Assembly (NCBI GenBank): GCA_945881845.1
Contig: CAMCVN010000018.1
Span: forward strand, 1-40,643
DNA length: 40,643 nt
Source of the DNA: Bifidobacterium breve
GTDB lineage: Bacteria > Actinomycetota > Thermoleophilia > Solirubrobacterales > Solirubrobacteraceae
Direction: 5' to 3'
Shown here: in pieces, positions 8,510-15,746 of the stretch
How positions within the stretch are numbered: position 1 is the first letter of the stretch
Layout of the letters: every line of letters begins with the position of its first letter
Translations under genes and position numbers: made by a program
The notes under the pieces: model-generated
What the model saw: only the letters and a program-made list of their open reading frames with translations
Databases searched by the model: none
What the model was told of the DNA's origin: nothing

Positions 8510-8740
8510 CTAGCCGAGGCCAAAGCCGACGCGGTGCTCTTCGCTCTCGCTGCGCACGAAAACAACCTGCGAGCAGTCAACGCGAACCGGGCCGTCCTCG
8601 TCCTTGAGGTCGATCCAGCCGCCCTTCTCGAGCGAGCTAAAGAGCTTCTCGCGGTCGCTGGCGCTGAGTTTCAAAGGCAACGAGCCTCCGCCTTTGAAGC
8701 CGAGCACTACACGCTCGCCTTCTGCTGATTCCTTGGCCAT
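8510..8740 (-). CDS. Conserved-looking 76-residue hypothetical protein, coupled to mce
   Basis: Not assigned to a named family. The protein is short, acidic to neutral and soluble, with no signal peptide or transmembrane helix. Its text (VVLGFKGGGSLPLKLSASDREKLFSSL, then WIDLKDEDGPVRVDCSQVVFVRSESEEHRVGFG) suggests a small beta-rich fold with one helix, ending in a strand pair. Its ATG overlaps the mce TGA by one base (TGATG), so translation is very probably coupled to the epimerase. The tight coupling and clean codon use support a real gene. A role with the epimerase, for example as a small partner or regulator, is only a guess from position. Confidence 0.7.
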   Translation of the reverse strand: MAKESAEGERVVLGFKGGGSLPLKLSASDREKLFSSLEKGGWIDLKDEDGPVRVDCSQVVFVRSESEEHRVGFGLG

Positions 8741-9150
8741 CAGTGATCCTCCGCTGGCTGGACGATCTCGGTCAGAACGCCGCCGGTGTATTTGGGGTGG
8801 GCGAAAGCTACAAGCGAGCCGCGGATACCAACCCGCGGCTGATCGTCAATCAGTTTGATTCCTGCGGCGCGGAGCCGCTCAAGTTCGCTGTCAATGTCGC
8901 TGACCTGGTAGGCGATGTGATGCATCCCTGGGCCGCTGCGCTCAAGGAAACGCCCGACGGGAGTGTCGGGGCTGAGCGGCTGGAGCAGCTCGATGTGGTT
9001 TTCGCCAAGGTCCAGCAGCACGGCTTCAACTCCCTGCTCTTCGACCACTTCGCGGTGCACAAGCTTCATCTCGAAAGATCCTTCGTAGAGCGCAAGCGCA
9101 GGGTCGATTGCCTCAACGGCGATGCCCACGTGGTCGATTCGATCAAACAT
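8740..9150 (-). CDS. mce: Methylmalonyl-CoA epimerase
   Basis: A 136-residue vicinal-oxygen-chelate (glyoxalase-fold) enzyme that racemises (2R)- and (2S)-methylmalonyl-CoA in the propionyl-CoA to succinyl-CoA route. Metal-ligand positions are visible in FDRIDHVGIAVE (His7), HIELLQPL, MHHIAYQV and LTEIVQP (terminal Glu). Length and motif order match the family better than general glyoxalase I. The start is supported by a TAGACT hexamer ten bases upstream, whose TAG is also the stop codon of the preceding M20 peptidase gene. The methylmalonyl-CoA mutase is not in the window. The downstream 76-residue gene is translationally coupled. Confidence 0.9.
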   Translation of the reverse strand: MFDRIDHVGIAVEAIDPALALYEGSFEMKLVHREVVEEQGVEAVLLDLGENHIELLQPLSPDTPVGRFLERSGPGMHHIAYQVSDIDSELERLRAAGIKLIDDQPRVGIRGSLVAFAHPKYTGGVLTEIVQPAEDH

Positions 9151-9160
9151 GCTCCAGCGC

Positions 9161-9166
9161 AGTCTA
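9161..9166 (-). promoter_or_regulatory. -10 hexamer TAGACT of mce, sharing the M20 stop codon
   Basis: On the minus strand the M20 peptidase stop TAG (9164-9166) forms the first three bases of TAGACT, which ends ten bases before the mce ATG. Confidence 0.4.
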
Positions 9167-10477
9167 CGAAGCCGAGCCGAGCAGCTCCTGCGCGATCTCG
9201 CTGAAGCAGCGAGCGGCGAAGGCTAGGTCGCGAACGTCGATCCGCTCATCGGGCGCGTGAATCAGCGGCCACATCTGCGCCAGCGAGGTGTGGCGCATCG
9301 GGAAGAAGCCGTAGGAGACGGAGTCCGGGAAGGTCGCGCGGATCGTGCGTGAGTCGGTGAAAGCGGGGAGCACGATCGGCACCGTCCGCGCCCCCGGATC
9401 CTCGCGCGCGATCCAGCCGCTGAGCAGATCCATCAGCGGGCTATCAACCGCAGAGCCGTTTCCGATCGCCTGCTCGGTGAACTCCAGCCGGTAGCCCTCG
9501 CTGCCGAGAACTTCGGCAACGCGTTTGCGAACCAGCTCCTCACCAAGGCCGGGGGGCGTGCGGCAGTCGACTCGCAGCTTGGCCTGTGAAGGCAGCACGT
9601 TGATCTTCTCCGACGCCGAGATCACGGTCGGCGCGAAGGTCAGGCCGAGCATCGGCTCAACGAAGGCCGCCAGCAACGGCTCGCGCTGGCGCAGACCATC
9701 AAGCGCGGCGCCGACGTCGCCGCCTTCAACCGGCGCGCCAAGGTCGGTCATCAGCGCGCTGGCGCCATCGGTTAGGTCGTAGACGGGATCCCACTCACCG
9801 AGCGCAGTAATCAGCGGAGCCAGCTTTAGCAGCGCGTTGTCGCCGAAGCGCGGATTGCTGGCGTGGCCGGCAACGCCGTCGGTCGTGATCGTGAAGCGGC
9901 AGACGCCCTTCTCTGCCACGCAGACGCCGTAGAGCCGTTCGCCGCCAAGTTCGAAGAAGGCGCCGGCGCCCTCGTTGAGCGAGTAGTCGCAGCGAACAAG
10001 ATCAGGGTGGTTCTCGCAGAGCCAGGCGACGCCGTCGGCGCCGCCGGTCTCCTCGTCAACTACACAGACGATCAGCAAATCCCCGTTTGCCGGACGCCAA
10101 CCGCTATTAGCCAGCTCAATCCCTGCCGCCACCTCGGCCGCCGTCTGCGACTTCATGTCGAGCGCGCCGCGGCCCCAAAGTTCTCCGTCGATCACTTCGC
10201 CGCACCAGGGATCGTGCGTCCACTCGTCAGGATTGGCGAGCACCGTGTCGCAGTGCGAGAGCAGGCAGAGCGTTGGCCCGTCGGCTGCGCCGCGCAGTCG
10301 CGCGACGAGGTTCGGCCGCTCCTCGGTTCGGCCGACGAGCGTTACCTCGAAGCCCGCCGACTTTAGATCGGCCGCAAGCTCCTCCTGAAGCGCGCGCTCG
10401 TTGCCGGGCGGATTAACTGTGTTGTGCGCGATCAAGCGGCTGAGCAGGCGCGTCGCGTGATCGGCCAGTTGATCCAT
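9164..10477 (-). CDS. M20 family metallopeptidase (ArgE/DapE/CPG2 group)
   Basis: A 437-residue cytosolic di-zinc amidohydrolase. Metal ligands and catalytic residues fall in SHCDTV (His and Asp of HxD), GRGALDMK (bridging Asp), VDEETGGADG (catalytic Glu and ligand Glu), LNEGAG and the C-terminal RHTSLAQMWPL (His). An internal GVAGHASNP marks the lid/dimerisation domain. Members hydrolyse N-acyl amino acids, N-succinyl-diaminopimelate, or small peptides; the substrate cannot be assigned, and calling it DapE would be over-reading since no lysine-pathway gene is adjacent. ATG 10477 is preceded by TAGGAT with a six-base gap, a leaderless start. It is divergent from chrA with 51 bases between them. 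Confidence 0.85.
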   Translation of the reverse strand: MDQLADHATRLLSRLIAHNTVNPPGNERALQEELAADLKSAGFEVTLVGRTEERPNLVARLRGAADGPTLCLLSHCDTVLANPDEWTHDPWCGEVIDGELWGRGALDMKSQTAAEVAAGIELANSGWRPANGDLLIVCVVDEETGGADGVAWLCENHPDLVRCDYSLNEGAGAFFELGGERLYGVCVAEKGVCRFTITTDGVAGHASNPRFGDNALLKLAPLITALGEWDPVYDLTDGASALMTDLGAPVEGGDVGAALDGLRQREPLLAAFVEPMLGLTFAPTVISASEKINVLPSQAKLRVDCRTPPGLGEELVRKRVAEVLGSEGYRLEFTEQAIGNGSAVDSPLMDLLSGWIAREDPGARTVPIVLPAFTDSRTIRATFPDSVSYGFFPMRHTSLAQMWPLIHAPDERIDVRDLAFAARCFSEIAQELLGSAS

Positions 10478-10483
10478 TCACCG

Positions 10484-10489
10484 ATCCTA
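10484..10489 (-). promoter_or_regulatory. -10 hexamer TAGGAT, leaderless M20 peptidase start
   Basis: Minus-strand TAGGAT is followed by six bases and ATG 10477. Confidence 0.45.
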
Positions 10490-10510
10490 AACGAACGGCG
10501 TGTGAAGACC

Positions 10511-10526
10511 GTGCGAATATCCGCAC
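10511..10526 (+). promoter_or_regulatory. 16-bp near-palindrome at the chrA start
   Basis: GTGCGAAT/ATCCGCAC is an inverted repeat matching in seven of eight positions per arm. It ends two bases before ATG 10529 and contains the only -10-like text (AATATC, 10516-10521) at leaderless spacing. That is the expected layout of a repressor operator covering the promoter, but no regulator gene is adjacent. Confidence 0.4.
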
Positions 10527-10528
10527 AG

Positions 10529-11695
10529 ATGGCGCACCAAACATCGATTGGGACGGTCGCGCGCGAGTGGGCGCGGCTCGGCGCCACCGGCTTCGGCGGG
10601 CCGCAGGCTCACGTCGCGATGCTGCGCGAGCTTTGCGTCGAACGCGAGCAGTGGATTGAGCCGGACGAGTTTGAGCACGCCAACGCAGCCTGCAACCTGC
10701 TGCCGGGACCAGCCTCGACGCAGCTTGCGATCTACTGCGCGCTGCGCGCAGGCGGGCAGTGGGCGGCGCTGATCGGCGGCCTGCTTTTCATCATCCCCGG
10801 GCTTGTGATGATCATCGTTCTGGCAGCGATCTCACTGAGCAGCGCGCCGGCCGACTGGCTCCGCGGCGTTGGCGCCGGAGCCGGAGCGGCCGTAATCGGC
10901 GTCGTGCTGCGCGTCGGCTGGGATCTAAGCCGCAGCAGCCTCGCGCCGCACGAGGGCCTGCGCCGCTGGCGCGCCGTCGCCTACCTCGCCGTCGGCGCGA
11001 CCTCGGTTATCGCTGTCGGGCCGTTCGTCGTGCTGGCGCTGATCGGCTGCGGCCTGGTCGAGCTGATCATCCGCCGCGCCGAAGCGCCGCCGCTCTCATC
11101 ATTTGGCGCGCCGGCCGCAGTCGTGCTGCTGCTGGCAGCCACAACGGCAGCTTCGACCCAAACACAGCTCGCTTGGACTGCGCTTAAAGTCGGTGCCCTC
11201 TCCTACGGCGGCGGCTTTGTGATCGTGCCGATCATGCAAGAGGACGCTGTCCGCCTTTACGGCTGGATGACCGACGGCCAGTTCCTCAACGCCGTTGCGC
11301 TCGGGCAGATCACACCAGGGCCGGTCGTACAGACGGTCGCCGTCGTCGGCTACGCAGCGGCTGGGCTTGGCGGCGCGCTACTCGCCTCGTTCGTCGCCTT
11401 CGCCCCATCTTTCATCTTCGTCATGGCCGGCGGCGGGCGCTTCCTCAGCCTGCGCAACAACAAGGACGCGCGCGCCTTCCTCGACGGCGCAGGCCCAGCC
11501 GCTGTCGGCGCAATCTTTGGCGCACTGATCCCGCTCGCCTCGGGGCTCAGCTTCAGCTGGCAGTGGGTGATCGCGGCGGCGGCGACGGCGCTGCTCTTTG
11601 GCGCCAAGCTCGGCGTCGTACCAACGCTCCTGTTGGCAGCGGCGGCTGGCGCGATCGCGGCGCTGCTCGGTGCGCCGCTACCAGCGCTCGGCTAA
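10529..11695 (+). CDS. chrA: Chromate transporter, two-domain CHR family
   Basis: A 388-residue inner-membrane protein of the long-chain CHR family. Each half has a CHR domain. The first shows TGFGGPQAHVAML and LLPGPASTQLAIY; the second shows GALSYGGGFVIVPIM and GQITPGPVVQTVAVVGYAA. About ten to twelve hydrophobic helices follow. Characterised members expel chromate using the membrane potential, though many family members in soil actinobacteria are annotated by similarity only and may move other oxyanions such as sulfate. The frame extends to 10424 but the extra 35 residues are unconserved and overlap the divergent M20 promoter. ATG 10529 directly follows a palindrome that may be an operator. 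It overlaps the convergent oxygenase gene by four bases. Confidence 0.88.
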   Translation: MAHQTSIGTVAREWARLGATGFGGPQAHVAMLRELCVEREQWIEPDEFEHANAACNLLPGPASTQLAIYCALRAGGQWAALIGGLLFIIPGLVMIIVLAAISLSSAPADWLRGVGAGAGAAVIGVVLRVGWDLSRSSLAPHEGLRRWRAVAYLAVGATSVIAVGPFVVLALIGCGLVELIIRRAEAPPLSSFGAPAAVVLLLAATTAASTQTQLAWTALKVGALSYGGGFVIVPIMQEDAVRLYGWMTDGQFLNAVALGQITPGPVVQTVAVVGYAAAGLGGALLASFVAFAPSFIFVMAGGGRFLSLRNNKDARAFLDGAGPAAVGAIFGALIPLASGLSFSWQWVIAAAATALLFGAKLGVVPTLLLAAAAGAIAALLGAPLPALG

Positions 11696-12579
11696 GCGGC
11701 GGCGGTCGCGCGCGGCGGGCCGGGGAGCAGCCTGCCACCGGCAACCGGCGTGTTGCGAATCATCTGCGGCAGCAGCGGCAACAGAACCCGCTTTGTGTAG
11801 GCGGCGCCGCCAAGCCGCATCGTCTCGCGCAGCGGATCCCAAGAGAGGCCGTAGCCGCGGCGGATCTTTGGCGGCAATGAGCCGATGATGATGAAGTTGA
11901 CGGCCTCAACCAGTCCGCGCATATAGATCGGTGCCGGTGGGTGCAGGACGATTGCGAGGCTCTCATCGCGCGCGCTCTCAGTGACCCAGAGCTGATCGCC
12001 TTCGACCATCTCCGTTATGTAGGCGTCGAAGCCTTCAATTGTGGCCGGCATCTCGTGCTCTTCCAAGCCGAAGAGCTTGCCGACGAGGCGGTAGTCGCCC
12101 CAGAGCGCGTCGCGCTCGTCGCGCGTCAGCTCATCTACATAGAGGCGGTAGAGCCGGTCGGCTGAATCGACGAGCGCGGCCAAGGTCCAGAGCAGGAACT
12201 GTGGGTCGTCGGCGGCGTAAGGAGTGCCGGCCGGGTATTTGCCTGCCGGCTCTTCGAGCACGCCGTTGATCCGCGTGTGCACCTCGCGGACGCGGTCGGT
12301 CATCTGGTCAGCATCATCGCGGCGACCGAAGTAGATCGTGTTCATGATCGTCGCCGTCCGTGCCAGCCGCGCGTGCGCAGCCTCTTTCGCTTCGGTCTTG
12401 ATGAAGAAGCCCTCGAACATCACCGGGTGGGCGGCTTGCATCAGTAGCGCGCGGGCGCCGGAGAAGGCTACGACCAGCTCGCGGTTGACGCGGCGGATCA
12501 ACGAATCGTCTTCGAAGTAGCCCTCACCGGGGCCGGCTGGGCGGAAAGGAATCTCTCTGAGCCGTGACGCTGTTGCCAT
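11692..12579 (-). CDS. Oxygenase MpaB family protein (DUF2236)
   Basis: A 295-residue member of the MpaB/MpaB'/rubber-oxygenase (Lcp) catalytic family, many of which bind heme b and cleave C-C or C=C bonds; Lcp and fungal MpaB are the known examples. The conserved helix segment reads [26 protein letters not shown], whose His is a candidate heme-interacting residue. [13 protein letters not shown] and the later [22 protein letters not shown] are also typical of the family. It is all-alpha and has no signal peptide, so is probably cytosolic, unlike secreted Lcp. Substrate unknown. The ATG is eight bases from TATCGT (leaderless). It is divergent from the heme/siroheme block, which is suggestive for a possible heme protein but does not prove a link. 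Confidence 0.82.
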   Translation of the reverse strand: MATASRLREIPFRPAGPGEGYFEDDSLIRRVNRELVVAFSGARALLMQAAHPVMFEGFFIKTEAKEAAHARLARTATIMNTIYFGRRDDADQMTDRVREVHTRINGVLEEPAGKYPAGTPYAADDPQFLLWTLAALVDSADRLYRLYVDELTRDERDALWGDYRLVGKLFGLEEHEMPATIEGFDAYITEMVEGDQLWVTESARDESLAIVLHPPAPIYMRGLVEAVNFIIIGSLPPKIRRGYGLSWDPLRETMRLGGAAYTKRVLLPLLPQMIRNTPVAGGRLLPGPPRATAAA

Positions 12580-12587
12580 ACGTAGAA

Positions 12588-12593
12588 ACGATA
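12588..12593 (-). promoter_or_regulatory. -10 hexamer TATCGT, leaderless MpaB-family gene start
   Basis: Minus-strand TATCGT is followed by eight bases and ATG 12579. Only eight bases separate it from the plus-strand hexamer at 12602-12607. Confidence 0.45.
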
Positions 12594-12601
12594 CGAACCT
12601 C

Positions 12602-12607
12602 TACGCT
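12602..12607 (+). promoter_or_regulatory. -10 hexamer TACGCT of precorrin-2 dehydrogenase gene
   Basis: TACGCT is followed by nine bases and ATG 12617, predicting a leader of about zero to three bases. A GGAG (12608-12611) lies in the gap but would precede the RNA start. Confidence 0.4.
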
Positions 12608-12616
12608 GGAGCGACC

Positions 12617-13357
12617 ATGCCTGCTGCTGCCTACGCCGGAAAAGAATGCGTCTGTCAATACAACAAAGGGATCTGTGACCAGACCTGCGTCAAAGACATG
12701 CTCGAGACGCCGTTCTACATCGCCTGCCTGAAGCTGAAGGGAAGGCGCTGCGTTGTAATCGGCGGCGGCGCGATGGGGCTCGAGAAGAGCGAAGGGCTGC
12801 TTGCCTGCGGCGGTGACGTAACGGTAATTTCGCCTGACGCTGGCCCAGAGCTCGAGGCGCTCGCAGCCGAAGGCTCAATCAGCTGGGAGCCGCGCGACTA
12901 CGCCGGCCCTGAAGATCTTGAAGCCGTCTTCATCGTGATCGCCTGTACCGACTCAACCGAGACCAACATTCAGATCTACGAGGACGCTGAGAAGCGCGCG
13001 ATGCTCGTCAACATCGTTGACGTGCCGCCGCTCTGCAACTTCATCCTGCCGGCGGTAGTCCGCACCGGCCCGCTGGCGATCGCAATCTCAACCGCAGGCG
13101 CTTCACCGGCGCTGGCGAAGCGGATGAAGCGCGAGATCGGCGAACTCTTCGGCGAGGAGTACGCGCAGCTCGCGATCATGCTCAACGAAACCCGCGGCTG
13201 GGCCAAAGGAACGCTCCCCACCTATCAAGACCGCAAGGCCTTCTTTGAAGAGATCGTCAACGGAGAGCCCGACCCAATCGCGCTGCTCCGTGATGGCGAC
13301 GCGGCGGCAGTGCAGGAGCTGATCGCTGCAGCCCAGCGCAGCCACACGCCCGCCTGA
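12617..13357 (+). CDS. Precorrin-2 dehydrogenase / siroheme synthase N-domain, with Cys-rich N-terminus
   Basis: A 246-residue NAD-dependent enzyme that oxidises precorrin-2 to sirohydrochlorin and, in bifunctional relatives (CysG N-half, Met8p), inserts iron to make siroheme. The Rossmann motif is [28 protein letters not shown], followed by the family blocks [28 protein letters not shown] and [18 protein letters not shown], which carries the catalytic region. The unusual part is residues 9-27, which place four cysteines as CxC-x6-C-x3-C before the normal domain begins at about residue 28. The canonical family starts near [10 protein letters not shown]. The upstream start is supported by TACGCT and GGAG. 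It works with the CobA domain encoded at 18899. Confidence 0.88.
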   Translation: MPAAAYAGKECVCQYNKGICDQTCVKDMLETPFYIACLKLKGRRCVVIGGGAMGLEKSEGLLACGGDVTVISPDAGPELEALAAEGSISWEPRDYAGPEDLEAVFIVIACTDSTETNIQIYEDAEKRAMLVNIVDVPPLCNFILPAVVRTGPLAIAISTAGASPALAKRMKREIGELFGEEYAQLAIMLNETRGWAKGTLPTYQDRKAFFEEIVNGEPDPIALLRDGDAAAVQELIAAAQRSHTPA

Positions 13358-13373
13358 AAGACCGGTCCCGCGC

Positions 13374-13379
13374 TAGGCT
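13374..13379 (+). promoter_or_regulatory. -10 hexamer TAGGCT, leaderless moaC start
   Basis: TAGGCT is followed by six bases and GTG 13386. Confidence 0.45.
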
Positions 13380-13385
13380 CGCCGC

Positions 13386-13399
13386 GTGAGCGGGCTCAC
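13386..13399 (+). repeat. Palindrome GTGAGC-GG-GCTCAC on the moaC start codon
   Basis: Six-base arms with a two-base centre begin at the GTG start codon. As DNA it could be an operator half-site pair; as RNA it would sequester the 5' end of a leaderless message. It could also be chance. Confidence 0.3.
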
Positions 13400-13862
13400 G
13401 CACCTAAACGAGGATGGCGAAGCGCGAATGGTCGACGTATCGGGCAAAGAGCCCAGCGACCGTAAGGCCGTCGCACGCGCAGTTGTGCGGATGGAACCGG
13501 CAACAGCGGCAGCCGTAGCGGCTGGCGATGCGCCGAAGGGCGACGTGCTCGCCAGCGCACGGATCGCAGGGATCATGGCCGCCAAGCGGACCGCGGAGCT
13601 GATTCCGCTCTGCCACCCGCTGGGGCTAGATCACGTTGAAGTAGACGGAGTGATCGATGCCGAGGCCGGAACCGTCACCTTGACCGCAAGCGCCACCGTC
13701 CATGGGCCGACCGGCGTCGAGATGGAAGCGATGACGGCCGTCTCGGTAGCCGCGCTGACGGTCTACGACATGGTCAAAGGGATCGAACGCGGCGTCACGA
13801 TCGAACGCGTGGAGCTGCTCGAGAAGAGCGGTGGCCGGTCCGGTCACTGGACTCGGTCCTAA
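13386..13862 (+). CDS. moaC: Cyclic pyranopterin monophosphate synthase MoaC
   Basis: A 158-residue enzyme catalysing the second half-reaction of the first molybdenum-cofactor step, converting the MoaA product 3',8-cyclo-GTP into cPMP. Family signatures are complete: MVDVSGKEPSDRKAVARA, AGIMAAKRTAELIPLCHPLGLDHVEV and GVEMEAMTAVSVAALTVYDMVKGIER. The last two hold the active-site His and Lys residues. Length is typical. GTG 13386 is six bases from TAGGCT, giving a leaderless message, and carries a small palindrome. moaB follows after 15 bases. moaA is not present in the window. Confidence 0.95.
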   Translation: MSGLTHLNEDGEARMVDVSGKEPSDRKAVARAVVRMEPATAAAVAAGDAPKGDVLASARIAGIMAAKRTAELIPLCHPLGLDHVEVDGVIDAEAGTVTLTASATVHGPTGVEMEAMTAVSVAALTVYDMVKGIERGVTIERVELLEKSGGRSGHWTRS

Positions 13863-13877
13863 GGCCAAGGCCGCTAG

Positions 13878-14366
13878 ATGCGAACAGCAATCCTGACGAT
13901 CTCAAGCTCGCTCGCTCGTGGCGAAGGCGAAGACCTCTCCGGGCCAGCACTGGCCGACGCTGCGACTGCGGCTGGCTGCGAAGTTGAGCTGCGAGAAGTC
14001 TTGGCCGACGACCAAGCGGCAATCGAAGCACGGCTGCGCGAGCTGGTCGCCGACGGCTTCGACGTCGTTCTCACCAGCGGCGGCACCGGCCTTACCCCCG
14101 ACGATGTAACGCCAGAGGCAAGCGAAGCGGTGATCGAGCGGGCCGTCCCTGGGATCGCCGAAGCGCTGCGCGCAGCCTCGATGCAGTTCACACCGGCGGC
14201 TGCGATCTCTCGCGCCACCAGCGGCGTTGCCGGCGGCACGCTGATCGTCAACATGCCAGGCAACCCGAAAGCGATCGGCGAGGCCTTCCCGGTTCTCGCT
14301 CCAATTCTTGGCCACGCCGTCCGTCACATCGGCCGCCAAGGCGGACGCACAGATGGCGAGCACTGA
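13878..14366 (+). CDS. moaB: Molybdenum cofactor biosynthesis protein MoaB/MogA family
   Basis: A 162-residue MPT-binding protein of the MoaB/MogA family, which adenylylates molybdopterin to prepare it for molybdate insertion. The TSGGTGLTPDDVTPEA loop is the MPT-binding signature, and NMPGNPKAIGEAF is the second conserved loop. MoaB and MogA cannot be separated by eye; the actinobacterial cluster with moaC favours the MoaB label. An AAGG seven bases before ATG and the 15-base distance from moaC suggest co-transcription. Its 3' end overlaps ccmA by 14 bases, linking Moco genes to the heme-export operon. Confidence 0.9.
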   Translation: MRTAILTISSSLARGEGEDLSGPALADAATAAGCEVELREVLADDQAAIEARLRELVADGFDVVLTSGGTGLTPDDVTPEASEAVIERAVPGIAEALRAASMQFTPAAAISRATSGVAGGTLIVNMPGNPKAIGEAFPVLAPILGHAVRHIGRQGGRTDGEH

Positions 14367-15048
14367 GCCGGCCGTCGTCTGCTCCGGGCTGGTGCGCCAC
14401 TACGGCGAACGGCGCGCGCTCGACGGCATCGACCTAACACTCGGGCAAGGCCAAACTCTCGTCGTCTTCGGCCCCAACGGCGCTGGCAAGACAACGCTGC
14501 TGCGAGTGCTCGCCACGCTGCTGCGGCCGAGCGAAGGCGACGCGAGCCTGCTTGGCAGCGACCTGCGCAAAGAAGGCTGGAAGGTTCGATCGAAGATCGG
14601 CTTCCTTGGCCACCAATCGCTCTGTTACGGCGACCTGACTGCGCGCGAGAACCTCCGTTACCACGCCAGACTGCACGGAGTTGAAGACCCAACACCGCGG
14701 ATCGAAGCACTGCTTGAGCAGACACGACTGAGCGACCGCGGCGACGAACGCGTCTTCGGCTACTCGCGCGGAATGCTGCAACGGCTGGCGATCTGCCGCG
14801 CCGTGCTGCACGAGCCTGAGCTTCTGCTGCTCGACGAACCGCGCTCCAACCTTGACCCGGCCGCGATCGAACAGGTCGAACCGCTGATCGGCGCGGCTGC
14901 AGGGCGAACGCGCGTAATTGCCAGCCACGACCCGGTCGGCGGCCTCGCCGAAGCCGACCTTGTGCTCGGCCTGCGCAGCGGCTCGGCGATTCTGCTCGAG
15001 CGATCGGAACAGGTCACGACAGACCAGATTGGCGAGCTCTACCGATGA
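14353..15048 (+). CDS. ccmA: Heme exporter ATP-binding subunit CcmA-like
   Basis: A 231-residue ABC ATPase, assigned to CcmA because it directly precedes ccmB and ccmC. Walker A is FGPNGAGKTT, the Q-loop lies near GFLGHQSLC, Walker B is LLLLDEPRSNLDP, and the switch His is in IASHDP. The signature reads YSRGMLQRL rather than LSGGQ, as in some ABC-2 type ATPases. It would power CcmB/CcmC-dependent release of heme-loaded CcmE for cytochrome c maturation. ATG 14353 is chosen over 14308 because homologous text begins just after it and the extra 15 residues lie within moaB. Its stop overlaps the ccmB start by four bases. Confidence 0.87.
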   Translation: MASTEPAVVCSGLVRHYGERRALDGIDLTLGQGQTLVVFGPNGAGKTTLLRVLATLLRPSEGDASLLGSDLRKEGWKVRSKIGFLGHQSLCYGDLTARENLRYHARLHGVEDPTPRIEALLEQTRLSDRGDERVFGYSRGMLQRLAICRAVLHEPELLLLDEPRSNLDPAAIEQVEPLIGAAAGRTRVIASHDPVGGLAEADLVLGLRSGSAILLERSEQVTTDQIGELYR

Positions 15049-15743
15049 GCGCCGCCCGTCCGCCCTCAACGCTGAGCGCTGCGCGAGCAGTTCTCTACAA
15101 GGAGCTAACGCTCGAGCGGCGCGCGCCGCAGACACTGACCGCGATGGCACTCTTCTGCGCCAGCGCCTTCGTGATCTTCCACTTCGCGCTCGGCCGTGAC
15201 GAGGTCGAAGGCGCGCTCGCCTCCGGAGTGCTCTGGGTGACGCTGACGCTCGCGGCGCTGCTGGGAATCGGCCGTAGCTTCGTCGCAGACCGCGAGGAGG
15301 GAGGCCTCGACGGCTTCCTACTGGCCCCCGCCCCGCGCAGCGCGCTGCTGATCGCCAAGGCAACGACTCTCTTCGTCTTCCTGCTGATCGTCGGCGTTCT
15401 TGCAGCGCTGCTCTTCTCGGTACTGCTGCTCGGGCCGACGCCAAGCGCCTCGCAGTGGGCCTCGCTCGCGCTACTAATCGTGCTCGCCGACCTCGGCATC
15501 GCGCTAGTCGGAACACTGATCGCAGGAATCGCGATTCAGACCCGCGCGCGCGACCTGATCACTTCGATCCTCGCGCTGCCGCTACTGATTCCCTTGCTGA
15601 TCGCAGTGACAAAGGCCAGCGAACCGTTACTGAGCGTTGGCGCTGGGACGCTCACCGGCCGCTGGCTGGCGCTACTAGGGCTGTACGATCTGATCTTCGG
15701 GCTGCTCGCATACGCCCTATTCGATTACCTAGTTGAAGACTGA
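15045..15743 (+). CDS. ccmB: Heme exporter membrane subunit CcmB
   Basis: A 232-residue polytopic membrane protein with about six helices, the permease partner of CcmA. Family text includes AVLYKELTLERRAPQTL at the N-terminus, then LWVTLTLAALLGIGRSFVADREEGGLDGFLLAPAPRSALLIAK, and a C-terminal helix ending LFDYLVED. The ATGA overlap with ccmA and a three-base gap to ccmC show one operon. It belongs to the System I (Ccm) route of cytochrome c biogenesis. Confidence 0.9.
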   Translation: MSAARPPSTLSAARAVLYKELTLERRAPQTLTAMALFCASAFVIFHFALGRDEVEGALASGVLWVTLTLAALLGIGRSFVADREEGGLDGFLLAPAPRSALLIAKATTLFVFLLIVGVLAALLFSVLLLGPTPSASQWASLALLIVLADLGIALVGTLIAGIAIQTRARDLITSILALPLLIPLLIAVTKASEPLLSVGAGTLTGRWLALLGLYDLIFGLLAYALFDYLVED

Positions 15744-15746
15744 AAT

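Noticed and set aside
14434-15516. Minus-strand 360-residue open frame across ccmA/ccmB
   Set aside because: Arginine-rich text opposite two well-recognised genes with conserved motifs; typical antisense frame in GC-rich DNA.
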